Assembly (NCBI GenBank): GCA_029983595.1
Contig: JASBZD010000064.1
Location: forward strand, 1 to 6,989
DNA: 6,989 nucleotides
Source: Peptoniphilaceae bacterium
Lineage (GTDB): Bacteria > Bacillota > Clostridia > Tissierellales > Peptoniphilaceae
Direction of reading: 5' to 3'
Shown here: in pieces, positions 1 through 5,790 of the stretch
How positions within the stretch are numbered: position 1 is the first letter of the stretch
Layout: the number at the start of each line of letters is the position of its first letter
Notes under the pieces: generated by a model
Database searches by the model: none
What the model saw: only the letters and a program-made list of their open reading frames with translations
What the model was told of the DNA's origin: nothing
Made by a program: the position numbers and the translations under genes

Positions 1-506
1 ATAACATCATCTTTTTCATAATCTACATCAAATTCCTGATCTTCAGTTATGGTAGATTTAGAAATTTTCACCTCGCCAGTTTTAACTCTATCTTTACTAA
101 CTCTAAGTCTTTCCTCATGTAAAATCATCGTAGGATTATCTTCTATATAATCTTTATCGTGAATATTATCTAAAGAATCATCTTCTCCATAATAATCTTC
201 ATAATAATTTAAGCGATTTACATGAAGAATATATCTCCCAGCCTCAATATCGCCACGAGCCTCCTCTAGATCACCTCTAGTAAGGTTATATCTATCTAGC
301 TCCTCTACACTAGGCTCTTTAGTAAAAAGTGGCACAAATCCATCGTCCTCGCGATAAATTTCAAGACCCAGGCCACGTAGATATTCTTGCTCTTCTTCAC
401 TAGAATTAAAAACTTCAATCTCAGCCTCGCTAATCCCTTCAGATTTAAGCTCTTCAAGTCTTTCTAAAATAGCTTCCCTATTATTAAATACTTCATAATT
501 TCTCAA
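1..506 (-). CDS. YflT + DUF2382 (YsnF/AvaK) stress protein, 3' part missing
   Basis: The first 168 codons are present; the gene leaves the window at base 1. Residues 1 to about 97 form a YflT-type (general stress protein 17M) domain, with a start resembling MRNYEVF, an LEELKSEGIS helix and an LDRYNL motif near 70-75. An acidic, tyrosine-rich linker follows (about 98-127). The DUF2382 (YsnF/AvaK) domain begins at LHEERLRV (129-136) and TGEVKI (143-148). It aligns closely with the complete paralog at 4173-3391, which has LHEERLRV and TGEVRI at matching places. I chose the TTG at 506-504 because it gives the paralog-like N-terminus and has AAGGGGG (523-517) 10 nt upstream; no ATG fits. The start lies 2 nt after the stop of the upstream YflT gene and the ribosome site is inside that gene, so translational coupling is likely. 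The family is linked to general stress in Bacillus; its biochemical role is unknown. Confidence 0.85.
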   Translation of the reverse strand, partial: MRNYEVFNNREAILERLEELKSEGISEAEIEVFNSSEEEQEYLRGLGLEIYREDDGFVPLFTKEPSVEELDRYNLTRGDLEEARGDIEAGRYILHVNRLNYYEDYYGEDDSLDNIHDKDYIEDNPTMILHEERLRVSKDRVKTGEVKISKSTITEDQEFDVDYEKDDV

Positions 507-508
507 AA

Positions 509-820
509 TTATAAATCCCCCTTCTCAATTATTAGCACATAATTTCCATTATTTAACTCATTTTCATAATCAATTCTATCTTTTTCGTCAATTCCATATC
601 TTTCTAAATCTGGAGTAGGATATCCACCACTAAATATTTTAGCTATACCACTCTTTACATTTGCTTTTTCAATCTTTCCACTAAAAGTATTAAAAAAATC
701 ATCGGTTATTTCTTTTTTCGCGATAATTTTAAGCTGGTCTTCTGTAATTCCCTCAATTTTTAGATCAGTTATTTTATCAATTAAGATATCTTCAGTTTTA
801 AAAGTAAGTATTTCTTTCAT
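509..820 (-). CDS. Small stand-alone YflT-domain protein
   Basis: A 103-residue soluble protein made of one YflT-type (general stress protein 17M) domain and nothing else. It aligns with the N-terminal domain of the two longer paralogs: a TFKTEDILIDKITDLKIEGI stretch (6-25) matches the opening helix and turn, an LERYGI motif (72-77) matches LDRYGF in the 4173-3391 protein, and NGNYVLIIE (91-99) matches NGYYLLEVN. It has no signal peptide or membrane segment. I place the start at ATG 820, not at the in-frame TTG at 832, because GGAGG (830-826) sits 5 nt before the ATG and would overlap the TTG codon. It is the first gene of a two-gene unit with the DUF2382-containing relative. No catalytic residues are recognisable; a general-stress role is inferred from B. 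subtilis YflT. Confidence 0.82.
   Translation of the reverse strand: MKEILTFKTEDILIDKITDLKIEGITEDQLKIIAKKEITDDFFNTFSGKIEKANVKSGIAKIFSGGYPTPDLERYGIDEKDRIDYENELNNGNYVLIIEKGDL
517..523 (-). promoter_or_regulatory. Ribosome binding site supporting the TTG start at 506
   Basis: AAGGGGG on the minus strand lies 10 nt before TTG 506-504. It is inside the last codons (Glu-Lys-Gly) of the upstream YflT gene, so ribosomes finishing that gene probably restart here. Confidence 0.65.
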
Positions 821-825
821 TTTAA

Positions 826-830
826 CCTCC
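826..830 (-). promoter_or_regulatory. Ribosome binding site deciding the start at 820
   Basis: GGAGG on the minus strand lies 5 nt upstream of ATG 820-818. It overlaps the alternative in-frame TTG at 832-830, which therefore cannot be its start. Confidence 0.8.
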
Positions 831-850
831 AAAACTTCTCCTACTAATTT

Positions 851-875
851 ATACCCTCTATAAAATTTAGCTAAC
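851..875 (-). promoter_or_regulatory. Sigma-B-like promoter of the YflT two-gene unit
   Basis: The minus strand reads GTTA (875-872), 15 nt, then GGGTAT (856-851). This matches the sigma-B -10 element exactly and the -35 element (GTTTAA) in part, with a 13-nt spacer in hexamer terms. Transcription would start about 24 nt before ATG 820. The same GTTA-N15-GGGTA arrangement stands before the paralogous gene at 4173. Sigma-B use is an inference; GGGTATAAA also contains a TATAAA that a housekeeping polymerase could use. Confidence 0.45.
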
Positions 876-885
876 TAAATATCAA
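857..885 (-). promoter_or_regulatory. Possible overlapping housekeeping promoter
   Basis: The minus strand has TTGATA (885-880), a 17-nt spacer and TATAGA (862-857). The -35 is 5 of 6 and the -10 is 4 of 6 to the sigma-A consensus. It overlaps the sigma-B-like site, so the unit may have two promoters or only one of these. Confidence 0.4.
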
Positions 886-899
886 TAATAAAAAAAATA

Positions 900-908
900 T
901 GCTAAAAT
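900..908 (+). promoter_or_regulatory. Extended -10 promoter of the DUF1893-ECF operon
   Basis: TGCTAAAAT is an extended -10 element (TG at 900-901, TAAAAT at 903-908). No good -35 is seen upstream, which extended -10 promoters can do without. The expected transcription start is at 915-916, at the start codon itself. It is back to back with the promoters of the minus-strand YflT unit. Confidence 0.5.
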
Positions 909-915
909 AACTCTT

Positions 916-1332
916 ATGAAAGATTTAGAATTTGCAAAAAATAGTTTATTACAAAGTGAAAATACATTTATACTAGTAAAAAGTGGAGAGATATTAAAAA
1001 AATCAGATAATCGTGGCCTAAAGCCTATTTTAGAAATATATAATAAAGAAAAAAATCTTCTAAAAAATGCCACGATAGCCGATAGAGTAATTGGAAAAGC
1101 TGCAGCTATGCTACTTATAGATGCTGAGATAAAATCTCTTTATGCTGAAGTTATCTCTAATCATGCGTTAGAAATTCTTAAGAAAACTCAGATAGAATTT
1201 GATTATTCTATTTTAGTAGATGAGATAAAAAATCGTGATAGAAGTGATACTTGTCCAATGGAGAAACTTGCATTAGATTCTTATAATACTGATGAGTTAA
1301 TATTAAAAATAGAGGAGTTTTTTAGAAAATGA
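916..1332 (+). CDS. DUF1893 (TM1506-like) protein
   Basis: A complete 138-residue soluble protein of the DUF1893 family. Family hallmarks are ADRVIGKAAAMLL (55-67), YAEVIS (76-81) and NRDRSDTCPMEK (106-117), with one conserved cysteine at 113. From family knowledge, the Thermotoga protein TM1506 has a cytidine-deaminase-like fold. This protein lacks an obvious HAE/CAE plus PCxxC zinc set, so deaminase activity should not be assumed. ATG 916 is the only usable start: stop codons lie in frame at 886 and 889, and no start codon lies between them and 916. No Shine-Dalgarno sequence precedes it, and a -10 element ends 8 nt before it, so the mRNA may be leaderless. The 3' end overlaps the ECF S-component gene by 4 nt (ATGA), so the two are co-translated and probably work together, perhaps on the imported compound or its precursor. 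The biochemical function is unknown. Confidence 0.88.
   Translation: MKDLEFAKNSLLQSENTFILVKSGEILKKSDNRGLKPILEIYNKEKNLLKNATIADRVIGKAAAMLLIDAEIKSLYAEVISNHALEILKKTQIEFDYSILVDEIKNRDRSDTCPMEKLALDSYNTDELILKIEEFFRK
1311..1317 (+). promoter_or_regulatory. Ribosome binding site of the ECF S-component gene
   Basis: AGAGGAG lies 11 nt before ATG 1329, inside the end of the DUF1893 gene. The spacing is somewhat long, but it is the only candidate. Confidence 0.55.
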
Positions 1333-1841
1333 AATCAAAAAAATTAGTTTATACTGCATTATTTATAGCACTTGGAATAATTTTTCCATCAATTTTTCAT
1401 TTATCAGGTCTATCTGGAAAAATATTCTTACCAATGCATATACCAGTTATTTTAGGAGGTATGATATTAGGCCCAATTTCTGGGATGATTATAGGAATTA
1501 TAACTCCAATCTTATCTTCAATTCTAACTGGAATGCCACCAGCTTTCCCAATGCTTCCTATAATGATAGCTGAGCTTTTAGTGTATGGTTTAGTCTCTGG
1601 ATATATTTCTTATATTTTAGGGCTTAATACTTATGTATCGTTAATTATTTCAATGATTCTCGGGAGAGTAGCAGCAGGATTTATAGCCTTTATATTATCA
1701 AATTTATTTAACCTAGATCTGGGGTTTATAAATTATATAAAGGGCTCTATAATTACTGGTTTTCCTGGGATAATTTTACAGATTATTCTCATTCCACTAA
1801 TTGTAAAACTTATATCAAAAAAAGCTAGGATCGGCGCATAA
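1329..1841 (+). CDS. ECF transporter S component (substrate-binding membrane subunit)
   Basis: A complete 170-residue, very hydrophobic protein with about six membrane segments and a short basic C-terminus (KLISKKARIGA). It fits the ECF S-component superfamily, small integral membrane proteins that bind a vitamin or cofactor precursor and dock onto a shared EcfT/EcfA1/EcfA2 energising module. Supporting features are AxxxA in the first helix (Ala10, Ala14), the proposed T-component contact; LPMHIPVILGG (34-44); LGPISGMIIG (47-56); SSILTGMPPAFP (63-74); and AELLVYGLVSG (81-91). The MHIPV and LTGMPP signatures belong to a branch whose ligands I cannot assign from sequence; pantothenate, pyridoxine-like, alpha-ribazole and thiamin-precursor carriers all share similar motifs. 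No EcfA or EcfT genes are nearby, so it must use a module encoded elsewhere (group II arrangement). It is co-translated with the DUF1893 gene. Its last codons form one arm of a terminator. Confidence 0.87.
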   Translation: MKSKKLVYTALFIALGIIFPSIFHLSGLSGKIFLPMHIPVILGGMILGPISGMIIGIITPILSSILTGMPPAFPMLPIMIAELLVYGLVSGYISYILGLNTYVSLIISMILGRVAAGFIAFILSNLFNLDLGFINYIKGSIITGFPGIILQIILIPLIVKLISKKARIGA

Positions 1842-1860
1842 GTCTTTCCTAGCTATTTTT
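1817..1860. terminator. Bidirectional intrinsic terminator between convergent genes
   Basis: AGCTAGGA (1823-1830) pairs perfectly with TCCTAGCT (1847-1854) across a 16-nt loop. On the plus strand ATTTTT follows (1855-1860). On the minus strand a run of seven T follows (1823-1817 read in reverse). It can therefore stop both the ECF operon and the aldehyde dehydrogenase gene. The left arm encodes Ala-Arg near the end of the ECF protein and its stop codon (1839-1841) is in the loop. Confidence 0.8.
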
Positions 1861-1864
1861 ATAA

Positions 1865-3235
1865 TTATTTTGTGAATTTTTTTAGAAGTGAATATTTAGT
1901 ATCACCATAAGGAGGATATTTTATATCTGGGTCTATATTAGTATTTCTAACCATTACTGATTTTCGATTAGAAAAAGTGATAAAGCTATATTTTCCATGA
2001 TATCCTCCCATTCCGCTATTTCCCACACCGCCAAACTCTAGATATGAGCTAGCCACATGAGATAGCGTATCATTAATACATCCTCCACCAAATGAGATAG
2101 AGTCTATAACTTTCTTATAACTATCTTGATCTTTCGTAAAATAATATAATGCTAGAGGTTTTTCCATACGTTTTAAGGTATAAATAAGACCATCTAACTC
2201 ATTAAAAGTAAGAATTGGAAATATCGGCCCAAAAATCTCCTCTTTCATAAGTTTATTTTCAATATTTACATTATCTATAATTGTTGGAGAAATCTTTAGT
2301 TTTTCGCTATCATAATTTCCACCAAATACTATTTCTTGATCTCTAATAAGTTCTACTAGCTTATCAAAGTGTTTTCTATCAATTATTTTAGGGTATTCTG
2401 GATTTTCTAGTGGATTATCACCATAAAACTCATTTATAGTATCTTTTAAAATCTCAATAAACTCTTCTTTAATGCTATTTTTTAAAGCTAGATAATCTGG
2501 TGCAATACAAGTCTGTCCAGAATTAGTAAGTTTTCCCCATACGATTCTCTTTGCAGCTACTTTAAGATTAGCAGTTTCATCTACAATACATGGACTTTTT
2601 CCACCTAGCTCTAAAGTAACTTTAATAAGGTTTTTGGCTGCTGCCTCCATAATATTTCGCCCAGACTTTGGACTTCCAGTAAAAAATATATGGTCATATT
2701 TTTCATATAAGAGCTCTTCTCTAGATATTTCTTCTGGATCAACTACATAAATAAATTCATTTGGAAAATTATTATTAATCATTTCTATCAAAAGTTCTGT
2801 AGAATTTTTTGATTTGCTAGATGGTTTAATAATTGAAGTATTACCAGCTGCAATAGAGCCTACTAGAGGAGTTAATGCAAGCTGTATAGGATAATTCCAT
2901 GGAGAAATTATTAAATTTACTCCTAGAGGCTCATAATATGTAAAACTCTCAGCAGGCATAGAAATAATTGGTGTTTTTTCTCTTTCAGGTTCCATCCAGT
3001 ATTTTAGATTTCTTTTTATATATCTAATTTCTTCTTTTATCATAAAAATTTCTGTAGAATACGCTTCAAAACCAGACTTTCCTAGATCTAAATACAGCGC
3101 TTCTATAACATCTTCTTCATAAAGATCTACTATTTCTTCTAGCTTATTTAACATAAAAAGCCTAAATGATAGATCTTTAGTTTCATCTTTATAAAAATAC
3201 TCTCTTTGAGCCTCTACTAAATTATGTAAATTCAT
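1865..3235 (-). CDS. NAD(P)-dependent aldehyde dehydrogenase, class 3-like
   Basis: A complete 456-residue cytosolic enzyme that should oxidise an aldehyde to its carboxylic acid with NAD or NADP. All key elements are present: the SPWNYP loop with Asn114, IIKPSS with Lys137 for cofactor binding, FFTGSPKSG (184-192) in the Rossmann fold, LELGGKSP with general base Glu209, NSGQTC with catalytic Cys243, EEIFGP (332-337), and FGGVGNSGMG (401-410). The short length (about 455 against about 490 in class 1/2) and the PWNYP-type start match the class 3 fatty/aromatic aldehyde group, which includes Bacillus YwdH-type enzymes. There is no C-terminal hydrophobic anchor. ATG 3235 has AGAGG (3245-3241) 5 nt upstream. 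The gene is a single unit, ending against the bidirectional terminator at 1817-1860. The natural substrate is unknown; removal of reactive aldehydes would fit the stress-protein neighbours. Confidence 0.93.
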   Translation of the reverse strand: MNLHNLVEAQREYFYKDETKDLSFRLFMLNKLEEIVDLYEEDVIEALYLDLGKSGFEAYSTEIFMIKEEIRYIKRNLKYWMEPEREKTPIISMPAESFTYYEPLGVNLIISPWNYPIQLALTPLVGSIAAGNTSIIKPSSKSKNSTELLIEMINNNFPNEFIYVVDPEEISREELLYEKYDHIFFTGSPKSGRNIMEAAAKNLIKVTLELGGKSPCIVDETANLKVAAKRIVWGKLTNSGQTCIAPDYLALKNSIKEEFIEILKDTINEFYGDNPLENPEYPKIIDRKHFDKLVELIRDQEIVFGGNYDSEKLKISPTIIDNVNIENKLMKEEIFGPIFPILTFNELDGLIYTLKRMEKPLALYYFTKDQDSYKKVIDSISFGGGCINDTLSHVASSYLEFGGVGNSGMGGYHGKYSFITFSNRKSVMVRNTNIDPDIKYPPYGDTKYSLLKKFTK

Positions 3236-3269
3236 AATAACCTCTTTTATATTTTATTGCTTTAATATT

Positions 3270-3299
3270 ATTATACATAAAAAATTAGATAAGTTTAAA
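3270..3299 (-). promoter_or_regulatory. Promoter of the aldehyde dehydrogenase gene
   Basis: The minus strand has a perfect TATAAT (3275-3270) about 35 nt before the ATG. An AT-rich TTTAAA (3299-3294), 18 nt further upstream, is a weak -35. Confidence 0.5.
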
Positions 3300-3311
3300 A
3301 TTTTTACGCAA

Positions 3312-3339
3312 TTTAAAAGGAGCTATTAAAATAGCCCCT
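3312..3339 (-). terminator. Intrinsic terminator of the YflT-DUF2382 gene
   Basis: On the minus strand a 9-bp stem (3339-3331 with 3326-3318, core GGGGCTAT/ATAGCTCC) closes a 4-nt loop and is followed by TTTT then AAAT. One pair is G-U on this strand but would be A-C on the other, so the hairpin is better on the minus strand. It lies about 50 nt after the stop of the gene at 3391. Confidence 0.7.
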
Positions 3340-3342
3340 AAT

Positions 3343-3384
3343 TTAGTCAAAAATAGTTTATTTGCAATTATATTTATTGACTAA
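3343..3384. repeat. 8-bp inverted repeat in the 3' untranslated region
   Basis: TTAGTCAA (3343-3350) and TTGACTAA (3377-3384) are exact inverted copies, 26 nt apart, between the stop codon at 3391 and the terminator. They could form a second hairpin in the mRNA of the stress-protein gene or bind a dimeric protein. No T-run follows. Confidence 0.35.
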
Positions 3385-3390
3385 CTCTAC

Positions 3391-4173
3391 TTATTTATCT
3401 AAGTTTAGTCTTTCTTCTTCAGTAAGACCTTCTGAATCATCTACAATGTGAGCTCTTTCTTTTCTTACTTCACCAGAAACTTTTTCAGTTTCAGTATAAA
3501 CGTCTCTATTAATTGATAATTCTTCTGTAGCTACAGTATCTTTTTCTACTGATACTCTTTCTTCAGTAATTGGTACAGAGATAGTTTCAGAATCTGAACC
3601 GAATTCATATCCTTTAGCGTCATCGTTAAGCTCTCTTCTCTCTACAGTAACTCTTTCTTTTTCTAGTGGTACATCAAATTCTTGAGTTTCAGTAACTACT
3701 TCTTTATCAATTCTAACTTCACCAGTTTGAACTTTTTCTTTATTAACTCTTAATCTTTCTTCGTGAAGAACGATTTTTTGTTCAGCAGTTAAGTCATCTC
3801 TAGTTCTGATATCTTCGTCTACATATCCTAATCTGCTTTCATATAATTCTGGATTATCATAGTAATCATCTCTATTTACTTCAAGAAGATAATATCCATT
3901 TTCTAAAGCAGTAAGTGCTTCTTCTCTAGTAGCATCGTCAAATCCATATCTATCTAAATGATAAACTGGTTCTTCGCCAGTAAAGAAAGTTCTAACTTTA
4001 TCTCCAAAAGTTTCAGGTTCTTCAATTTTTCCATAGTTAGCATAGTTTACATCTTCGATTTTGTTGTTAGATAAAACTTCAATTTCAGAGTCTGCATATC
4101 CAGCTGCTCTAAGTTCTTCTATTCTGTCGATAAGTTCTTGCTCAGTTCTAAACGTTTCAAAATTTCTTGCCAT
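3391..4173 (-). CDS. YflT + DUF2382 (YsnF/AvaK) stress protein, complete
   Basis: A 260-residue, highly charged acidic protein with no signal peptide or membrane segment. Residues 1 to about 100 are a YflT-type domain (FRTEQELIDRIEEL, LDRYGF at 73-78, NGYYLLEVN at 92-100). A tyrosine- and acid-rich linker follows (101-130), then the DUF2382 (YsnF/AvaK) part, which is an internal duplication. LHEERLRV..VQTGEVRI..VVTETQEF (136-166) repeats as ITEERVSV..VATEELSI..VYTETEKV (202-232). Such alternating charged beta repeats are typical of the family, known from Bacillus YsnF and a cyanobacterial akinete marker, AvaK; no enzymatic function is established. ATG 4173 has GGAAGG (4188-4183) upstream. Its promoter region shares GTTA-N15-GGGTA with the paralogous unit at 820. 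It is monocistronic with its own terminator. It is one of three relatives in this window and gives the full-length model for the gene cut at the left edge. Confidence 0.9.
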   Translation of the reverse strand: MARNFETFRTEQELIDRIEELRAAGYADSEIEVLSNNKIEDVNYANYGKIEEPETFGDKVRTFFTGEEPVYHLDRYGFDDATREEALTALENGYYLLEVNRDDYYDNPELYESRLGYVDEDIRTRDDLTAEQKIVLHEERLRVNKEKVQTGEVRIDKEVVTETQEFDVPLEKERVTVERRELNDDAKGYEFGSDSETISVPITEERVSVEKDTVATEELSINRDVYTETEKVSGEVRKERAHIVDDSEGLTEEERLNLDK

Positions 4174-4244
4174 GTGATTATACCTTCCTTTTTTCGTTTT
4201 TAATCTTTAGTATTTTAGTTGCAATTTATCTTACTAATTCTATA

Positions 4245-4269
4245 TTACCCCCCAAAATATTTTAATAAC
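4245..4269 (-). promoter_or_regulatory. Sigma-B-like promoter of the YflT-DUF2382 gene
   Basis: The minus strand reads GTTA (4269-4266), 15 nt, then GGGTAA (4250-4245), 5 of 6 to the sigma-B -10 GGGTAT. The G-run is six long (4253-4248), unusual in this AT-rich DNA. Transcription would begin near 4238, giving a leader of about 65 nt. Spacing is identical to the site before the paralog at 820. No good sigma-A pair was found nearer the gene. Sigma-B use is inferred. Confidence 0.45.
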
Positions 4270-4295
4270 CATATTTTTAGAAATATTTTTATCAT

Positions 4296-4322
4296 TTAAC
4301 AATTTTATTCTTAGTGTATAAT
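4296..4322 (+). promoter_or_regulatory. Promoter of the MATE-amidohydrolase operon
   Basis: A perfect TATAAT (4317-4322) is preceded by TTAACA (4296-4301), 5 of 6 to the -35 consensus with a short 15-nt spacer. Transcription would start near 4329, about 35 nt before the ATG. Confidence 0.55.
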
Positions 4323-4363
4323 TTTATATAGTATTATTTTTAAAAAAGTGGATAGTAATTATT

Positions 4364-5755
4364 ATGGAAAATAGAAATAAAATAGGCTATATGCCAGTAA
4401 ATAAATTATTTATTAAATTTGCAACACCAGCTATTATCGCAAACGTGACCAACGCTTTATATAATATAGTCGACCAGATTTTTATCGGCTGGGGTATGGG
4501 ATATAAGGGAAATGCAGCTACTAGTATAGCTTTCCCATTTTTTACTATATGCCTATCTTTTGGGCTTATGTTAGGGGTGGGTGGTGCTGCTGGATTTAAT
4601 CTAAATCTTGGAGCAAGAAGAGAAAAAGTCGCTAGAAGTATTATAGGTACTGCTATATCGTCATTATTTATAGCTGGTTTAATTATTTCCATCGTCTTTA
4701 GTTTTAACATTTCTAGAGCTTTAAAATTTTTTGGCGCAACAGATGATATTTTTAATCTAGCTACAGAATATTTAAGTATTGCAGTTTTAGGTACGCCATT
4801 TTCAATATGGGCTATAGGCCTTAACCATCTAGTCCGCGCAGATGGAGCTGCAAAATATAGTATGCGCGCTATATTATTTGGAGCGATTTTAAATACTATT
4901 TTAGATCCATTATTTATTTTTATATTTAAGTGGGGTATGAAAGGTGCTGCAATAGCTACAGTAATTAGTCAAAGTTTATCAGGTATTATTTTACTATTAT
5001 ATTTTAAAGATTTTAAATCAGTGGAACTTAGATTATCTGATCTAAAACCTAAACTTACAGATTTAAGATTAATTATGTCTCTTGGGTTTGGTACTCTCGC
5101 CTTCCAATTATCAAATGTGTTTGTCCAAGTAGTTTTTAATAATGAACTAAAAAAATATGGCGAGTTATCAATTTATGGAAGCTCTATACCTATTGCGATA
5201 TTTGGCATAGTAATGAAAATTACAGTTTTATTTACATCATTTAATATCGGCCTAATTAATGGTTCTCAGCCAATTATCAGTTATAACTATGGAGCTAGAA
5301 ATTTTGCTAGAGTAAGAGAAACTGCAAAATTATTACTTAAATCGTCTTTTATAGTTTCAGTAATATTTTTTATAATTTTCCAACTATTCCCTCGCCAGAT
5401 AATTGGGATCTTTGGAGAAGGATCAGATCTATATTTTGAATATGGAATAAGATATATGAGGATATTTTTATCACTAATGTTTTTAAATGGAGTTCAATAT
5501 TCTGGAGGTACTTTCTTTAATACTATCGGGAAACCAAAAATCGGTGCGACTATTTCTCTTTCAAAAAATGTATTATTCTTAATTCCTCTTTTAATGATCT
5601 ATCCAAAAATATTTGGACTAAATGGAATAGCATATGCCGCCCCTACTGCTGATTTGCTATCTTTTTTACTAGTAGTATTTTTCTTAAATCGTGAATTTAA
5701 AAAAATGCCTAAAGAGAATTTAACACTAACAGAAGAATCTGATATAATCGAGTAA
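4364..5755 (+). CDS. MATE-family multidrug/metabolite exporter (MepA-like)
   Basis: A complete 463-residue inner-membrane protein with about twelve membrane segments arranged as two homologous halves, the usual size for MATE antiporters (about 450). These export cationic or aromatic compounds in exchange for Na+ or H+. Family signatures are the first-helix LYNIVDQIFIGW with acidic Asp37, GAAGFNLNLGAR (74-85) in the N-half, LVRADG (156-161), NTILDPLF (177-184) and the C-half equivalent QPIISYNYGAR (302-312). The overall style is that of the MepA/DinF-like bacterial branch. The C-terminus is a short charged cytoplasmic tail. ATG 4364 has only a weak ribosome site (GTGGA, 4348-4352). It is followed 35 nt later by an amidohydrolase gene with no terminator between, so the two probably share a transcript. 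The substrate is not predictable. Confidence 0.92.
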   Translation: MENRNKIGYMPVNKLFIKFATPAIIANVTNALYNIVDQIFIGWGMGYKGNAATSIAFPFFTICLSFGLMLGVGGAAGFNLNLGARREKVARSIIGTAISSLFIAGLIISIVFSFNISRALKFFGATDDIFNLATEYLSIAVLGTPFSIWAIGLNHLVRADGAAKYSMRAILFGAILNTILDPLFIFIFKWGMKGAAIATVISQSLSGIILLLYFKDFKSVELRLSDLKPKLTDLRLIMSLGFGTLAFQLSNVFVQVVFNNELKKYGELSIYGSSIPIAIFGIVMKITVLFTSFNIGLINGSQPIISYNYGARNFARVRETAKLLLKSSFIVSVIFFIIFQLFPRQIIGIFGEGSDLYFEYGIRYMRIFLSLMFLNGVQYSGGTFFNTIGKPKIGATISLSKNVLFLIPLLMIYPKIFGLNGIAYAAPTADLLSFLLVVFFLNREFKKMPKENLTLTEESDIIE

Positions 5756-5777
5756 ATAAGAAATCTCTGATAAAAAG

Positions 5778-5785
5778 AAAGGAAG
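5778..5785 (+). promoter_or_regulatory. Ribosome binding site of the amidohydrolase gene
   Basis: AAAGGAAG lies 5 nt before ATG 5791 and is stronger than the site of the upstream MATE gene, so the second gene may be translated more than the first. Confidence 0.7.
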
Positions 5786-5790
5786 AAAAA

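Noticed and set aside
821..832. Upstream TTG start for the small YflT protein, adding MEVK
   Set aside because: The TTG overlaps the GGAGG that serves ATG 820, and no other ribosome site lies before it.
836..915. Riboswitch upstream of the ECF S-component operon
   Set aside because: The gap is too short and AT-rich, and the -10 element lies directly against the start codon, leaving no leader RNA to fold.
882..1073. 63-codon open frame on the minus strand
   Set aside because: It lies antisense inside the DUF1893 gene, has no ribosome site and is a low-complexity Phe/Ser-rich shadow.
4248..4253. Six-G run as a quadruplex or sequencing error
   Set aside because: A single G-run cannot form an intramolecular quadruplex; it is better explained as part of the GGGTAA promoter element.
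4387..4710. 107-codon open frame on the minus strand
   Set aside because: It is the antisense shadow of the N-terminal membrane helices of the MATE gene; no family resemblance or ribosome site.
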